A stretch of 64,000 nt of DNA, from assembly GCA_910587455.1 (NCBI GenBank), contig CAJULK010000002.1:178766-242765 (forward strand), read 5' to 3'. A model generated the notes under the pieces. That model did no database searches. It was not told where the DNA came from and saw only the letters and a list, made by a program, of their open reading frames with translations. Shown piece after piece: positions 63,236 through 64,000 of this stretch. Position 1 is the first letter of the stretch, and each line of letters starts with the position of its first letter. The DNA comes from an uncultured Christensenellaceae bacterium. GTDB taxonomy: Bacteria; Bacillota; Clostridia; Christensenellales; Pumilibacteraceae. The position numbers were made by a program, and so were the translations under genes.

Positions 63236-64000
<765 letters not shown>

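Overview
The window is chromosomal DNA of a spore-lineage Bacillota, most likely an uncultured Clostridia of mid GC content with heavy use of ATA isoleucine codons. The evidence is a germination protease (gpr), a SpoVB-like flippase, a CwlD-type amidase, strong AGGAGG ribosome binding sites and the 3' half of a bacterial 16S rRNA whose end carries the matching anti-SD. A Christensenellales/Borkfalkia-like gut lineage would fit, but this is a weak inference. No phage, IS element, CRISPR array or tRNA gene was seen.

Layout. 1-12.3 kb (minus strand): a promoter at 12.33 kb starts lemA and a DUF2207 membrane protein. These are followed by a tightly coupled shikimate operon (aroC-aroB-aroA-aroE-aroQ-aroK, the last fused to a HAD phosphatase). 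A phosphohexomutase with its own promoter, transketolase and a truncated YfbR-like nucleotidase come next. 12.4-24.4 kb is an envelope block: amidase, M1-like aminopeptidase lipoprotein, ddl, uppP, a PglF-type sugar dehydratase, glmM, then on the plus strand a small export protein, glmS and an archaeal-type phosphoglycerate mutase. 24.6-30.2 kb is a carbohydrate operon (two TIM-barrel isomerases, two Gfo/Idh/MocA oxidoreductases, a ThuA protein) with a divergent AraC regulator. 30.2-41 kb holds murI, gpr, rpsT (long C-terminal tail), a secreted membrane-anchored protein, pncB, lgt, a VanW protein and cca. 41-53.4 kb holds an esterase, two tandem transglutaminase-like lipoproteins (one with its catalytic residues lost), a flippase, an ECF S-component with an in-frame tautomerase, a DUF3810 protease-like protein, and an NfeD-flotillin pair. 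53.5-62.8 kb holds accessory transport systems: a two-gene ABC exporter with a TetR regulator, a LysR remnant, a second TetR/ABC/FtsX cassette, mgsA, a SLOG-like protein, an XRE repressor and two candidate structured RNAs. The window closes with dispersed repeats and the 3' half of a 16S gene that has its own terminator.

The most notable signal is a class of genes whose near-consensus sigma-A promoter ends 6-9 bases before the start codon and which lack a Shine-Dalgarno sequence: a small export protein, lgt, cca, a transglutaminase-like lipoprotein (GTG start), the DUF3810 protein and a TetR regulator. These are predicted to give leaderless or nearly leaderless mRNAs, beside other genes with promoters 25-55 bases upstream and normal SD sites. 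Other points of interest are a 16S gene apparently unlinked from 23S, a tautomerase that can start inside an ECF transporter gene, an AroK-HAD fusion, and a cluster of DnaA-box-like sites upstream of the amidase.
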